From JAZBPO01 sp036351675 (GTDB lineage: Bacteria > Pseudomonadota > Gammaproteobacteria > Pseudomonadales > Azotimanducaceae), in NCBI GenBank assembly GCA_036351675.1, contig JAZBPO010000136.1, positions 1 to 37,600 of the forward strand: DNA of 37,600 nucleotides, in the 5' to 3' direction. This document shows positions 16,624-25,941 of this stretch, one piece after another. Made by a program: the position numbers and the translations under genes. The notes under the pieces are model-generated. The model saw only the letters and a program-made list of their open reading frames with translations. It searched no databases and was not told where the DNA came from. The stretch's first letter is position 1, and the number at the start of each line of letters is the position of its first letter.

Positions 16624-17972
16624 CCGGCGCCGGCGCGCGGTGCTTCGCCTTCCGTGGGCAGGGCACCGAGGGCGCGCTCCAGAGCGGCGCGCGCCTCGGC
16701 CGGATCGACCGTACCCGGCTCGAGACGCAGCGCCAGACCGTCCACGGCGAGCTCGAGCGCCGCATCCGGGGCATCGCGCAGCACCTGGAAGACCTCCACC
16801 GGCGCCCGCAGGCCCTTCGCCCGGATCGTCCCGATGCGCCGGCAGCGGCCCGCGAGATCACCGAGCAGGAGCCAGGTGGCCCGGGACACGAGCACCTCTC
16901 CCGGCGCGGCGGCCGCTTCGAGACGGCTCGCCGTGTTCACGGTGGCGCCGATCACGGTGTAGGCGCGGCGCTCGGGCGGGCCGAAGTCACCGACCGTGCA
17001 CCACCCCGAGTGCAGTCCGACGCGCAGATCGAGGGCGCGCACGACCCCTGCATCGCGCCAGCGCAGGCGCAACGCGTCCAGGCGGCGCTGCATGTCGAGG
17101 GCCATCTCCACCGCGGCACGCGCATCGCCGTGGCGATCGCGGCCCCGGCGCGGCTCCCCCGTCTCGTCACCGAAGAACACCATGACGGCGTCGCCGATGA
17201 ACTTGTCGAGCGTGCCGCCGTACGCCTCGGCCGCGGCGGCCATGGCGCCGTAGAAGTCGTCGAGCATGGCGACCACTTCCTCGCTCTCCGCCGCGTCGGT
17301 CAGCGCCGTGAAGCCCGCGAGATCGGCGAAGCACACGGTCAGCCAGCGCCGCCGGGACCGATTCGTCGCATCGAGGGAGGCGAAGGCCGCCCGGTGTACG
17401 GGCGGCGGCAGATAGCGCGCCAGCCGGGCGGCGAGTGCGGCCTCGTGCTCGGCTCGCTCCGCGAGTTCCGCGCGCACCGCCTCGAGTCGTCGCGACTGCA
17501 GGTTCGAGAGCGCCGCGACGAGCAGTGCGAAGGCAGCCACCAGCGCCCCGGCGAGCACCAGCGACTCCTCGCTGCCCCGCAGCGGGGGCGAGAGCAGCAC
17601 TGCACAGGGCGCGACCAGGAACACCCACTGCACGAGACAGGCGAGACCCGCCCGCACCCCGTGCAGGCTGAGCAGGCCGATCTGGAACGGCAGCAGGGCC
17701 GCGGCGAGGACGAAGAGCGGTACGCCGGCGACGAGGGCGAGCAGGGCCAGGCCCACGTTCTCCACGCCGCGCAGCAAGGGATGCCAGCGGAGCGGCACGG
17801 GCCAGCGAAGCGCCCAGGGCACCAGGGCGCTCCAGGCGAGCAGCAGGATCGCGCTGCCTCCCGGGGGCGCCTCGTGATGGAGCAGCAGACCAGCGAGCAG
17901 GTAGGCGAGCAGGCGCGGCACGAACACGGTGGCGCGGAGCGGATGTACGGGCAGGGTGGGTTCGCTGGCCAT
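16620..17972 (-). CDS. Membrane-bound class III adenylate cyclase
   Basis: A 450-residue protein with an N-terminal membrane part (several hydrophobic helices in residues 15-155), a short charged helix (160-185) and a C-terminal nucleotide cyclase domain. Metal aspartates are D217 (CFADLAGF) and D261 (FIGDAVMV). K257 and T339 (AYTVIG) occupy the base-selecting positions; Lys plus Thr is the class IIIb pattern and indicates ATP as substrate. N346 and R350 (TVNTASRLE) are the transition-state pair. All catalytic residues are thus present. The membrane part loosely recalls MASE2 sensors, but I cannot confirm that. The ATG at 17972 is preferred over a 57-residue upstream extension without hydrophobic character. 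Confidence 0.87.
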   Translation of the reverse strand: MASEPTLPVHPLRATVFVPRLLAYLLAGLLLHHEAPPGGSAILLLAWSALVPWALRWPVPLRWHPLLRGVENVGLALLALVAGVPLFVLAAALLPFQIGLLSLHGVRAGLACLVQWVFLVAPCAVLLSPPLRGSEESLVLAGALVAAFALLVAALSNLQSRRLEAVRAELAERAEHEAALAARLARYLPPPVHRAAFASLDATNRSRRRWLTVCFADLAGFTALTDAAESEEVVAMLDDFYGAMAAAAEAYGGTLDKFIGDAVMVFFGDETGEPRRGRDRHGDARAAVEMALDMQRRLDALRLRWRDAGVVRALDLRVGLHSGWCTVGDFGPPERRAYTVIGATVNTASRLEAAAAPGEVLVSRATWLLLGDLAGRCRRIGTIRAKGLRAPVEVFQVLRDAPDAALELAVDGLALRLEPGTVDPAEARAALERALGALPTEGEAPRAGAG

Positions 17973-18108
17973 GCACGGAGCATGCGCAGCGCAGCGAAGG
18001 TACAGCAGCGGCCACGTCCCCTTCGGGCGTGCGAGATGACTACACGCCACGCGCGCGGGAACTGCGGTGTACGATCCGCAGCTCCGCAAAGGGTGGGGAA
18101 ACCGGAAC

Positions 18109-19344
18109 ATGACCGACGTCGTCATCGAGACCGCACGGGGCACCGTGCAGGGTCACGTACACGAGGACTTCACGAGCGTCCGTGACGCCTTCGTGCAGAA
18201 CTTCGACGAGCGCGGAGAAGTCGGCGCCTCCGTGTCCCTTTCCGTCGAAGGCGAGACCGTCGTCGATCTCTGGGGCGGCCACTTCGACCTCGAGGGCACC
18301 AGACCCTGGGAAGAGGACACGGTCTCCCTCGTGTTCTCGGTGACGAAGGCCGCGACGGCGCTCTGCGCGCACCTGCTCATCGAACGCGGCGAGCTCGACC
18401 TGCACGGCCTCGTCACGGACTACTGGCCGGAATTCGGCCAGGCCGGCAAGGAGAGGACCACGGTCGCCATGATGCTGTCGCACTCCGTCGGCCTCCCTGC
18501 TTTCCGGGAGCCGGTGAAGGAAGGCGGCCTCTACGACTGGGATTACGCCTGCGACCTGCTCGCGCGCCAGGAGCCCTTCTGGGAACCCGGGACGCGCAAC
18601 GGCTATCACATGATCAGCTTCGGCTGGACCGTCGGCGAGCTCGTGCGCCGCATCTCCGGCAAGTCCCTCGGCACCTTCTTCCGGGACGAGTTCGCCGTCC
18701 CCCTCGGCCTCGACTTCTGGATCGGCCTTCCCGAGGAGCTCGAACCCCGGGTCTCGCACATGCTCCCCTATGCACCCGGCCCGGACTTCGTGATGACGGA
18801 GTTCACCAACGCGCTGCTCAACGAGCCCGGGTCCATCTCGGCGCTCTCGCTCACGAACACCGGCGGCTATTCGCTCGGCACGCCCGACTCCCGCGAGGCG
18901 CACGCCGCGGAGATCGGCGGGGGCGGCGGCATCTCCAACGCTCGCAGCCTCGCAAAGCTGTTCACGCCCCTCGCGAACGGCGGCGGCGACTACTTCTCCG
19001 CGGACTCGATCCGGCGCATGTCCCGCATCGCAGCGGCAACGCAGTACGACGCGACGCTGCTCATCCCGTCGCGCTTCGCCTACGGCTTCATGAGATCCAT
19101 GGACAACCGCGGCCGTGCCCACGGCGACGGCGACTCGGTGCTCCTCGGCGACGCCGCCTTCGGCCACGTCGGCGCCGGCGGTCACCTCGCCTTCGCCGAC
19201 CCGGACTGCCATCTCGCCTTCGGTTACACGATGAACCAGATGGGCCAGGGTCTGCTGCTGAATCCGCGCGGCCAGGGGGTGGTCGACGCCGCCTACGAAG
19301 CCCTCGGCTACCGGACGAACGCGCCCGGCGTCTGGGTGCGCTGA
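18109..19344 (+). CDS. Beta-lactamase-fold serine hydrolase (EstB-like esterase)
   Basis: A 411-residue penicillin-binding-protein-like hydrolase. The nucleophile motif SVTK (S77, K80) and a tyrosine Y166 in NGYHMISFGW correspond to the S-x-x-K and Y-x-N-type elements of class C beta-lactamase homologues. No signal peptide is visible, so it is probably cytoplasmic and an esterase or lactonase rather than an antibiotic-degrading enzyme. Ester specificity is unknown. The ATG at 18109 is preceded by GGGGAAACCGGAAC; a GTG 14 codons earlier is open but lacks a site. It diverges from the adenylate cyclase gene over 136 bp. Confidence 0.85.
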   Translation: MTDVVIETARGTVQGHVHEDFTSVRDAFVQNFDERGEVGASVSLSVEGETVVDLWGGHFDLEGTRPWEEDTVSLVFSVTKAATALCAHLLIERGELDLHGLVTDYWPEFGQAGKERTTVAMMLSHSVGLPAFREPVKEGGLYDWDYACDLLARQEPFWEPGTRNGYHMISFGWTVGELVRRISGKSLGTFFRDEFAVPLGLDFWIGLPEELEPRVSHMLPYAPGPDFVMTEFTNALLNEPGSISALSLTNTGGYSLGTPDSREAHAAEIGGGGGISNARSLAKLFTPLANGGGDYFSADSIRRMSRIAAATQYDATLLIPSRFAYGFMRSMDNRGRAHGDGDSVLLGDAAFGHVGAGGHLAFADPDCHLAFGYTMNQMGQGLLLNPRGQGVVDAAYEALGYRTNAPGVWVR

Positions 19345-19351
19345 GGCGGCG

Positions 19352-21376
19352 CTAGTGTTCGCGCTGCACTGAGCCGATGCGATCTCCCGCAGCTGCGTTC
19401 GCCTCGAGGTGCGCATCGAGGAAGCCGATCAGCCCCCGGAGCATGCGCAGACGCGCGCCCGCATCCATGAGGCCGTGCCCACCGCGCTCGATCTCGATGA
19501 GCTCGCCCTCCTTGCCCGCCTCCTCGAGCGCCTTCGCCATCGCCCTGCTGTGCTCGACCGGCACTCTGCCGTCGTCACGGGCGTGGACGAGCAGGATCGG
19601 AACCCCGGCGCGCGACGCCTGGTGCACCGGCGAGACCCGGGTGATCTCGCGCAGGTCGGGCCCCAGCATCTCCGCCATCATGCGGCGATAGCCGGCGTCG
19701 AAGCTCCAGCGCCCGCGCAGGCGCCGAAGGTCCGCCACCCCGTTGATGCTGGCCGCGCAGCGGAACAGCTCGGGCGTGGCCACGGCCCCCATGAGCGCCG
19801 CATAGCCGCCGTAGGACCAGCCGACGATGCACACTCGCTCGGGGTCGGCGAGGCCCTGCTCCGAAGCCCAGCGCACGCCGTCGACGAGATCCTCCTGCAT
19901 CTTCCGGCCCCACTCGCCCTGCCCGGCCTCGGAGAAGCTCCGGCCCTGGTAGGCGGAGCCCCGGAAGTTGGGCTGCAGCACCGCGTAGCCGCTTCGAGCG
20001 ATGGCCTGTACGAGGAAGTCGAAGCCCAGCGTGTCGCGGCCGTGCGGCCCCCCGTGCGGCAACAGCACGAGCGGAAGCGGTTCGGGACCCGCATCGCGGG
20101 GTCGCGTGAGGTACGCCGTGATCTCCAGATCGTCCCGCGCGCGATAGTGGACCTCCTCCATCTCGGCCATGACGGACGGATCGAGTTCCGGGTAGTTCCT
20201 GCCGAGCGGGTACATCTGCCCCGCGCGCCGGTCCCAGACGAAGACCTGACCCGCCTCCACGTCGCTGCTTGCGGAAAGGAGCAGCATCTGGAGATCGGGC
20301 GACCAGCTCAGCAGCTCGATGCGGAAGTCCGGCAGCGCACGACTCGCAGTCTCGTAGAGCGAGACCCACTCCGATGCGGTCGGTACGAACTCCCAGTTCC
20401 TCGCCGGCACGGAGTAACCGATGAGCCGACCATCGTGCAGCACCGGCCGCAGATCGTGCTTCGGATCCTCGTGGAGCACCTCGACGATCCGGTCCTCTTC
20501 GAGATCGAGCACTGCGATCGCATCGGTATCGAAGTTGACCGGGCCCGTCACGATGGCCTGCCGCGGGTCCTCCAGGAATCCATGGACCCGCATCTCCCGC
20601 TCGAGCCAACGCGCGCCGCGCAGCTCTCGCCAGCGACCACGCTGCGGCTTGAAGACCGCGACCGCTTCGTTGCGTTCGTCACGGCCGACTCCGAGCCTCA
20701 CTTCGTCGTCCAGATCGGTGAACCAGGTGGAGATCGATCCCAGCTGCGGTGTGACTTCACGGAAGCGGCCGTTCTTCACGTCGACTCGCCGCACCTCCCA
20801 GCGTCCGTCGAGATTGCTGTCGACCTGAAGCAGGATGTGCCGGGGATCGTCCGGGAGCAGATCGACGATCCGATGCTGGACGAGCGGCTCCGGGCACTCG
20901 TTGCGAAGCCGGGTTCCCATCTCGTCGCACTTGCTCGCACCCTTCGCGAGGCGCACGGGTCTGCCCCTGTCACGGCCGTCGAGGCGAAACCCGTAGAGGC
21001 GGGTCTGCTCCAGATCTCGCCCCCCGATCAGATTCATACCCATGTAGTGGAAGACCGACTTCGTGAAGCCGTAGGCGACGGCGAGGCGCTCGTCGTTCAA
21101 CCACTCGAACCAGAGGATGCGGGCATCGGGCAGGATCGGGACGATCAGCGGCGTGCGGGCATCGTCGATGGTATGCGCGACGACCACCTCCTCGCCGTCC
21201 GGCGTCGTCTGCAGGTACGCGACGCTGTGGCCATCCGGCGAGAGTTCTATCTCGCGCATGGACCCCAGCGTCGCGAAAGCCTCGAGCGGGGGCAGGGCCG
21301 CGTCGGCCGCGCACTCCACACTGTGCAGGAAGAGCCAGGTCGCCCATAGCGCATAGAGGACATGGGGCTTCTTCAA
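19352..21376 (-). CDS. Secreted S9-family prolyl oligopeptidase-like peptidase
   Basis: A 674-residue protein with a signal peptide, an N-terminal beta-propeller region (about residues 30-400) and a C-terminal alpha/beta-hydrolase. The triad is S521 in GWSYGGY, D602 in HARDDGRVP and H634 in ERGGHGLMD. The group (acylaminoacyl-peptidase/DPP-like, S9C) cleaves short peptides or blocked N-termini. I choose TTG at 21376: it begins LKKPHVLYALWATWLFL, a textbook n- and h-region, and is preceded by AGAAGGA. The frame is open to 21478, but those 34 residues would put a hydrophilic tail before the signal and overlap a candidate promoter. It converges on the EstB-like gene with a 7-nt gap. Confidence 0.87.
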   Translation of the reverse strand: MKKPHVLYALWATWLFLHSVECAADAALPPLEAFATLGSMREIELSPDGHSVAYLQTTPDGEEVVVAHTIDDARTPLIVPILPDARILWFEWLNDERLAVAYGFTKSVFHYMGMNLIGGRDLEQTRLYGFRLDGRDRGRPVRLAKGASKCDEMGTRLRNECPEPLVQHRIVDLLPDDPRHILLQVDSNLDGRWEVRRVDVKNGRFREVTPQLGSISTWFTDLDDEVRLGVGRDERNEAVAVFKPQRGRWRELRGARWLEREMRVHGFLEDPRQAIVTGPVNFDTDAIAVLDLEEDRIVEVLHEDPKHDLRPVLHDGRLIGYSVPARNWEFVPTASEWVSLYETASRALPDFRIELLSWSPDLQMLLLSASSDVEAGQVFVWDRRAGQMYPLGRNYPELDPSVMAEMEEVHYRARDDLEITAYLTRPRDAGPEPLPLVLLPHGGPHGRDTLGFDFLVQAIARSGYAVLQPNFRGSAYQGRSFSEAGQGEWGRKMQEDLVDGVRWASEQGLADPERVCIVGWSYGGYAALMGAVATPELFRCAASINGVADLRRLRGRWSFDAGYRRMMAEMLGPDLREITRVSPVHQASRAGVPILLVHARDDGRVPVEHSRAMAKALEEAGKEGELIEIERGGHGLMDAGARLRMLRGLIGFLDAHLEANAAAGDRIGSVQREH

Positions 21377-21449
21377 ACCGCGATCCTTCTCTTGCAGCCC
21401 GCGGAGCCACGCGTCCGGATGCGACGCAGCGGCATCCGGCACCGGCGTG

Positions 21450-21478
21450 ATGGTCCGAACGGATACGCGCATCGTCAA
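21450..21478 (-). promoter_or_regulatory. Candidate promoter of the S9 peptidase gene
   Basis: On the minus strand TTGACG (21478-21473) and GACCAT (21455-21450) are separated by 17 bp. This lies inside the longest possible open frame of the peptidase, which supports the shorter TTG start. The -10 match is weak. Confidence 0.3.
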
Positions 21479-21597
21479 TGCACCTGCGCGAACTTCTCAC
21501 CCACGCTGAATGCCACCGGCTCCGCTATGCTCGCCCGGTCGCGGCCAGTGCCCGGTCGACGACCCGGGCAGACAAGGGCACCAGAGGGGGAGAAGAG

Positions 21598-22947
21598 ATG
21601 AGCATCGCCGCCGCTCCGGCCAGCGCGGCCGACGATTCCGTCGAGCTGCGTCACTACGGCTTCCTGGCGTTCCTCACGCTTCTGAACGTCATGAACTTCG
21701 TGGACCGTCAGCTCCTGCAGAGCTTCGCCAACTTCATCGTCCCGGAGCTGGGGCTCACGGACACGCAGTTCGGCCTGCTCACGGGCTTCGCCTTCATCGT
21801 GTTCTACGCCTTCATGGGCCTGTTCATGGGCGCCGCCGCCGACATGTTCCACCGGCCTCGCCTCATCGCCGCGGGCCTCACGCTCTGGAGCCTGCTGACG
21901 GCCATCTCCGGTGCCGCCCGGGGCTTCACCTCGCTCGCCGTCCCGCGCATGTTCATCGGCGTCGGCGAATCCGTGCTCACGCCCACCTCCATGTCCATGC
22001 TGGCGGACCGCTTTCCGGCCTCGAAGCGCGGCTTCGCGGCCGGCGCGTACTACATGGGCGTCCCGATCGGTGTCGGCGCCTCCCTCATGATCGCCGGCTA
22101 TCTCGGCCCGGCCATCGGCTGGCGCAACTGCTTCTTCGCGCTCGGCGCCCTCGGCATCTGCCTCGCCCTCGTCATGCTGTTCGTGAAGGAGACGCCGCGC
22201 CGCCACGACGCCCTGCCCCAGGACTCGCACGCCGAGGATCCGGCACCGGTCGAGCGCCCGCAGCTGAAGGTCATCTTCGCGACGGCCTACCGCGCGCTCG
22301 CGAACTGCCCGGCCCTCGCCCTCACCATGGCCGGCGGCGTGGCGCTCCACTTCATCCTCGGTGCAGCCGCCTTCGACCAGCTCTGGTACGTGCAGGAGCG
22401 CGGCTTCGAACGTGCCTACATCGCCCAGACCACCGGCTGGATCGCCGTGATCGCGGGGGTCCTCGGCAACCTCTTCGGCGGCGCCGGCAGCGACTGGTAC
22501 TACCGGAAGACGGGCAACGGCCGCGCCATGTTCCTGTTCTGGATCATGCTGATCCTGGCGCCCGCGAACATCGCCTATCGCCTCGTGCCGCCCGACACGC
22601 TCTGGTTCTGGCTCGGCGTCTTCGTCGGCTTCTTCCAGCTCGGCTGCTTCTACGGCCCCACCTTCTCCTCCGTGCAGGAGCTGGTGCCACCGCAGATCCG
22701 CGCCACGGTCGTCGCCTTCTACATCCTCGTGCTCAATCTCGTCGGCCTCGGCTTCGGCATCACGGCCGGTGGCATCTGCATCGACTGGATGAAGAGCGAG
22801 GGCTTCGCCCAGCCCTACACCTGGACCCTGGTCGTGTTCACGGCCATCAGTCTGCTCGCGATCCCGCTCTTCCTGCTCGCGGGCAGGCGCTTCGAAGGCG
22901 ACCGCGACCACCTCGCTGCCCTCGAAGCCGGGCGCGCCGGCGCATGA
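21598..22947 (+). CDS. MFS transporter (spinster-like)
   Basis: A 449-residue transporter with about 12 membrane helices. The first helix carries NVMNFVDRQLLQSF, and loop 2-3 and helix 5 (GVGESVLTPTSMSMLAD) match the spinster-like MFS group common in proteobacteria, whose substrates are mostly unknown (lipids or organic acids are suspected). The ATG has a strong GAGGGGGAGAAGAG in front; a 40-codon upstream extension is unlikely. TATGCT at 21526-21531 is a possible -10. The stop overlaps the start of the MOSC gene (ATGA), so the two are translationally coupled. Confidence 0.85.
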   Translation: MSIAAAPASAADDSVELRHYGFLAFLTLLNVMNFVDRQLLQSFANFIVPELGLTDTQFGLLTGFAFIVFYAFMGLFMGAAADMFHRPRLIAAGLTLWSLLTAISGAARGFTSLAVPRMFIGVGESVLTPTSMSMLADRFPASKRGFAAGAYYMGVPIGVGASLMIAGYLGPAIGWRNCFFALGALGICLALVMLFVKETPRRHDALPQDSHAEDPAPVERPQLKVIFATAYRALANCPALALTMAGGVALHFILGAAAFDQLWYVQERGFERAYIAQTTGWIAVIAGVLGNLFGGAGSDWYYRKTGNGRAMFLFWIMLILAPANIAYRLVPPDTLWFWLGVFVGFFQLGCFYGPTFSSVQELVPPQIRATVVAFYILVLNLVGLGFGITAGGICIDWMKSEGFAQPYTWTLVVFTAISLLAIPLFLLAGRRFEGDRDHLAALEAGRAGA

Positions 22948-23483
22948 GCTTCGTCGTCGATCAGCTCTGGCGCCAGGCGGTGAAGAGCATGCGGGGCGAG
23001 CGGCTCGAGGCGCTCGAGTTCGCGGCTGCGGGCGCCGCCGACGATCGCGCCCGGGCGCTGCGCGACGGAGCGCGAGGCGGGATCCGCGGCGGGAAGAAGA
23101 ACCCGGCGATCATGCGCTGCGCGGCGCGCAGTGCGGACGAGACGCCGACGGCGGGCGCCTTCCGGCCCGCAGAGATCACTCTGCCCGACTCCAGCGTGGA
23201 CGTGCGTCGCTTCCGCCCCGATCTCGTGGTCGCGAAGGCGGATGCAGAGGGCTTCGTGGAAGGCACCCGAGTGGAACGAACGCTTCGTGCCGGCGAGGTC
23301 GAGTTCGCCTGCGAGGCCTCGTGCCCGCACTGCGCGATGGCGACGCACGGTTTCGCCGATCTGCCCCGGGATACTCGTGTCATGCGCCTTCTCGTTCGAG
23401 AGAACGGTAGCGATCTCGACGCCTGCACCCGCGTCACGCGCCCCGATGTCGTGCACAGGGGTGATACGGTCTCGATCTTCTGA
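22944..23483 (+). CDS. Shortened MOSC-domain protein
   Basis: A 179-residue protein with both ends of a MOSC protein. The N-terminal beta-barrel portion (LWRQAVKSMRGE, residues 8-19) and the C-terminal core (RRFRPDLVV, then the Cys-rich CEASCPHCAMATH and the LPRDTRVMR segment) are well preserved. The usual middle part, roughly 80-100 residues between the TLPD strand and the RRFRP motif, is absent with the frame kept. MOSC proteins handle molybdenum-cofactor sulphur or reduce N-hydroxylated compounds; the likely catalytic Cys is kept, but loss of the core may inactivate the protein. It starts in the ATGA overlap with the upstream transporter. Confidence 0.75.
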   Translation: MSFVVDQLWRQAVKSMRGERLEALEFAAAGAADDRARALRDGARGGIRGGKKNPAIMRCAARSADETPTAGAFRPAEITLPDSSVDVRRFRPDLVVAKADAEGFVEGTRVERTLRAGEVEFACEASCPHCAMATHGFADLPRDTRVMRLLVRENGSDLDACTRVTRPDVVHRGDTVSIF

Positions 23484-23487
23484 CGCC

Positions 23488-24774
23488 ATGAGTCCTGGAG
23501 TACGCGCAGTCGTGACGCTCTCCGCGAGCAGCCCCCACGCCGTCACCTTCCTCATGGTGACGCTGTTCCTCGACACGCTCGGCTTCGGCCTGATCATTCC
23601 CGTACTGCCGGGCCTGATCACCGAACTGACCGGCGGGCCCGTGTCGGCGGCCGCGGGCTGGGGCGGCGCGCTCATGTTCGTCTACGCCACCATGCAGTTC
23701 TTCTTCTCACCGCTCATCGGCAACCTTTCCGACCGCTTCGGACGACGCCCCGTGCTGCTCGTGTCGCTCGCGACGCTCGCCGTCGACTACCTGATCATGG
23801 GTCTCGCACCGACGCTGCTCTGGCTCTTCCTGGGACGCATGCTCTCCGGTGCTTCCGCGGCGACCTTCGCCACCGCGAACGCCTACATCGCCGACGTCAC
23901 CGAGGAGTCCCGGCGCGCACGGCAGTACGGGAAGATCGGCGCCGCCTGGGGCCTCGGCTTCGTGGTCGGCCCGGCACTGGGAGGCCTGCTGGGGGAGTTC
24001 GGGCCGCGCGTGCCCTTCTTCGCCGCTGCGGGACTCGCCGCCTGCAACGTGTGCTACGGCTTCTTCGTGCTCCCGGAGACGCTGCCCCACGGCCGTCGCC
24101 GGGCCTTCGATGCGCGGCGCGCGAACCCCATCGGTGCGCTCGCAGCGGTACGCCGCGAGCCCATGGTGGCCGCACTCTTCGTCGGCCTCGCGGTCTACTT
24201 CCTCGCCCATGACGTCAATCCGACGACCTGGACCTACTTCGTGATCCATCGCTTCGAGTGGTCGCCGTCCGAGGTGGGCCTCGCCCTCGCCGTGGTCGGC
24301 GTCTCGACGGCGCTGGTCTCGGGCACGCTCGTGGGCCCCATCGTCGCCCGCATCGGTGAAGCCCGCGCCATGTACCTGGGCCTCGGCGCCTGCGCCTTCA
24401 GCTACTACGGCCACTCGCTCGTGCCGAAGGGCTGGATGCTGTTCCCGTGCATCGCCGTCGGCGCCTTCGTGGGGCTCGTGATGCCGTCCCTGCGCGGGAT
24501 CCTCTCGCGACGTTTCCCGCCGGACGCGCGCGGCGAGATGGAGGGCGCCATCGCGAGCACGATCAGCCTGGTCGCCATCGTCTCGCCGCTGATCCTGACC
24601 CAGACCTTCCGCTACTTCTCGGCCACGGATGCCCCGCTGTACTTCCCGGGCGCCTCCTTCTTCCTCGCCGGCACGCTCGCCCTCGTCGCCATGGGCTGGT
24701 TCGCCCTGGTGCTGAACCGCGCCAGTGACACCGCGTCCGCCGACGACGCAGGCCCGCAGCGCAGCGCCGTGTGA
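23488..24774 (+). CDS. MFS transporter, TetA/TCR-like
   Basis: A 428-residue transporter with about 12 helices. The first helix has LFLDTLGFGLIIPVLP and loop 2-3 has GNLSDRFGRRPVLLVS, both characteristic of the drug:H+ antiporter-1 branch containing TetA. Helix 5 has GAAWGLGFVVGPALGG, the antiporter motif. Drug efflux is possible, but many chromosomal members have no known resistance role. The ATG is 4 nt after the MOSC stop, completing a three-gene unit of transporter, MOSC protein and transporter. Confidence 0.85.
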   Translation: MSPGVRAVVTLSASSPHAVTFLMVTLFLDTLGFGLIIPVLPGLITELTGGPVSAAAGWGGALMFVYATMQFFFSPLIGNLSDRFGRRPVLLVSLATLAVDYLIMGLAPTLLWLFLGRMLSGASAATFATANAYIADVTEESRRARQYGKIGAAWGLGFVVGPALGGLLGEFGPRVPFFAAAGLAACNVCYGFFVLPETLPHGRRRAFDARRANPIGALAAVRREPMVAALFVGLAVYFLAHDVNPTTWTYFVIHRFEWSPSEVGLALAVVGVSTALVSGTLVGPIVARIGEARAMYLGLGACAFSYYGHSLVPKGWMLFPCIAVGAFVGLVMPSLRGILSRRFPPDARGEMEGAIASTISLVAIVSPLILTQTFRYFSATDAPLYFPGASFFLAGTLALVAMGWFALVLNRASDTASADDAGPQRSAV

Positions 24775-24910
24775 GCGATCGCCGTCCGCGCATGCAGCCT
24801 TCGCCCCATGGTCGCGCCCGCAGGACTGGTGCAGACTCGTCCCTCGGCGCCAGGAAGGCGTCGGCCGGCCACGTGTCCCGTGGTCCACGACATGCTCAGG
24901 GAGGGCGACA

Positions 24911-25852
24911 ATGGGCGCGCTTGCACTACCGCCTGCGACGAGGGACCTCGAGGAGGCCTGGCGACACCTGATCGAGTACGGCGTCGCTCGCCTCGAAGGC
25001 GCACTCCCGGACGCCGAGGTCCGCAGGGCGCGTGAACGGCTCGTCGACCAGGCCCGCGCCGAACGCGAAGCGGGTGTCGCCTGGCGCGACGGTGGCGACG
25101 GCTCCAGCACCGCCGGCACCGGGGGCCCGAACCAGCGGGTCTGGAGCCTCGTGAACAAGGGCGAGGCTTTCCGCAGCATCGTCCTCATGCCCGGCCCCCT
25201 CGAACTGGTCAGACGCCGCTTCCACCTCGCCTTCGAGGAGAACGGCGGCATCTACACCCGCGACGTCGGCGACCCGCTGCTCTCCTCCTTCACGGCCAAC
25301 ATCGCCGGGCCGGGGGGCGTCGCCATGGATCTGCACAGCGATCAGATGTACGCGCCGATCGGCACGGGTCATCCGCTCGTGGTCAACGTCCTGTGGATGC
25401 TGTGTGACTTCACGGAGGCGAACGGCGCCACGCGCGTCGTCCCGGGCTCCCATCGCTTCGAGGACCCGGTTGCCTACCTGCGCCGCAGGGGCCCGAGCGT
25501 CCCCGCCGAGGGTACGGCAGGCACGGCGCTGATCTTCGACGGCCGGGTACTGCACGGTACGGGGGCGAACGTCACCGACGAGCACCGCTACGGCCTGCTC
25601 GGCTACTACTGCCAGCCCTTCGTCCGGCAGCAGGAGAACTTCATGCTCTCGCTCGATCCGGCCGTACGCGCGAACGCGTCGCCGGAACTGCTGGCGCTCC
25701 TCGGCTATCGCTGCTGGAACACGCTCGGCATGGTGGAGGGTACGGCGCACGGTCGTTTCGCGGCGGAGGAGGACCGGGTGACGGAGCTGAGCGCGGTCCG
25801 CGGCGGCAAGCGCCGCCGGGGCGCCCTGGAGTCGTCGCGGCCCACGCCCTAG
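24911..25852 (+). CDS. Phytanoyl-CoA dioxygenase (PhyH) family oxygenase
   Basis: A 313-residue Fe(II)/2-oxoglutarate-dependent oxygenase. The iron triad is H142-x-D144 (DLHSDQMY) and H215 (GRVLHGTGAN), and R226 (EHRYGLL) is placed to bind 2-oxoglutarate. The family hydroxylates or halogenates small molecules; the substrate is unknown. The ATG follows AGGGAGGGCGACA. The 136 bp upstream, after the TetA-like gene, hold no obvious terminator or second gene, so read-through is possible. Confidence 0.85.
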   Translation: MGALALPPATRDLEEAWRHLIEYGVARLEGALPDAEVRRARERLVDQARAEREAGVAWRDGGDGSSTAGTGGPNQRVWSLVNKGEAFRSIVLMPGPLELVRRRFHLAFEENGGIYTRDVGDPLLSSFTANIAGPGGVAMDLHSDQMYAPIGTGHPLVVNVLWMLCDFTEANGATRVVPGSHRFEDPVAYLRRRGPSVPAEGTAGTALIFDGRVLHGTGANVTDEHRYGLLGYYCQPFVRQQENFMLSLDPAVRANASPELLALLGYRCWNTLGMVEGTAHGRFAAEEDRVTELSAVRGGKRRRGALESSRPTP

Positions 25853-25941
25853 CCTGTCAGCCAGCGTACGTGCGGGGCGCTGCAGCCATCTGCGCGGCGA
25901 AACACTAAGCTGTCGGGCTCCGAGCTGACCTGCGCGCGACG

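Noticed and set aside
16620..17972. Possibility that the cyclase is inactive because GATVN replaces the common GDTVN
   Set aside because: The base-selecting position is two residues before the IG (T339) and is intact, as are the metal and transition-state residues; the Ala is at a variable place.
19409..21349. Plus-strand 646-codon frame opposite the S9 peptidase
   Set aside because: Arg/Asp/His-rich antisense translation; the opposite strand encodes a full catalytic triad.
21475..22911. Minus-strand 478-codon frame opposite the spinster-like transporter
   Set aside because: Typical antisense of a membrane protein: highly charged, Glu/His/Asp-rich, no domain.
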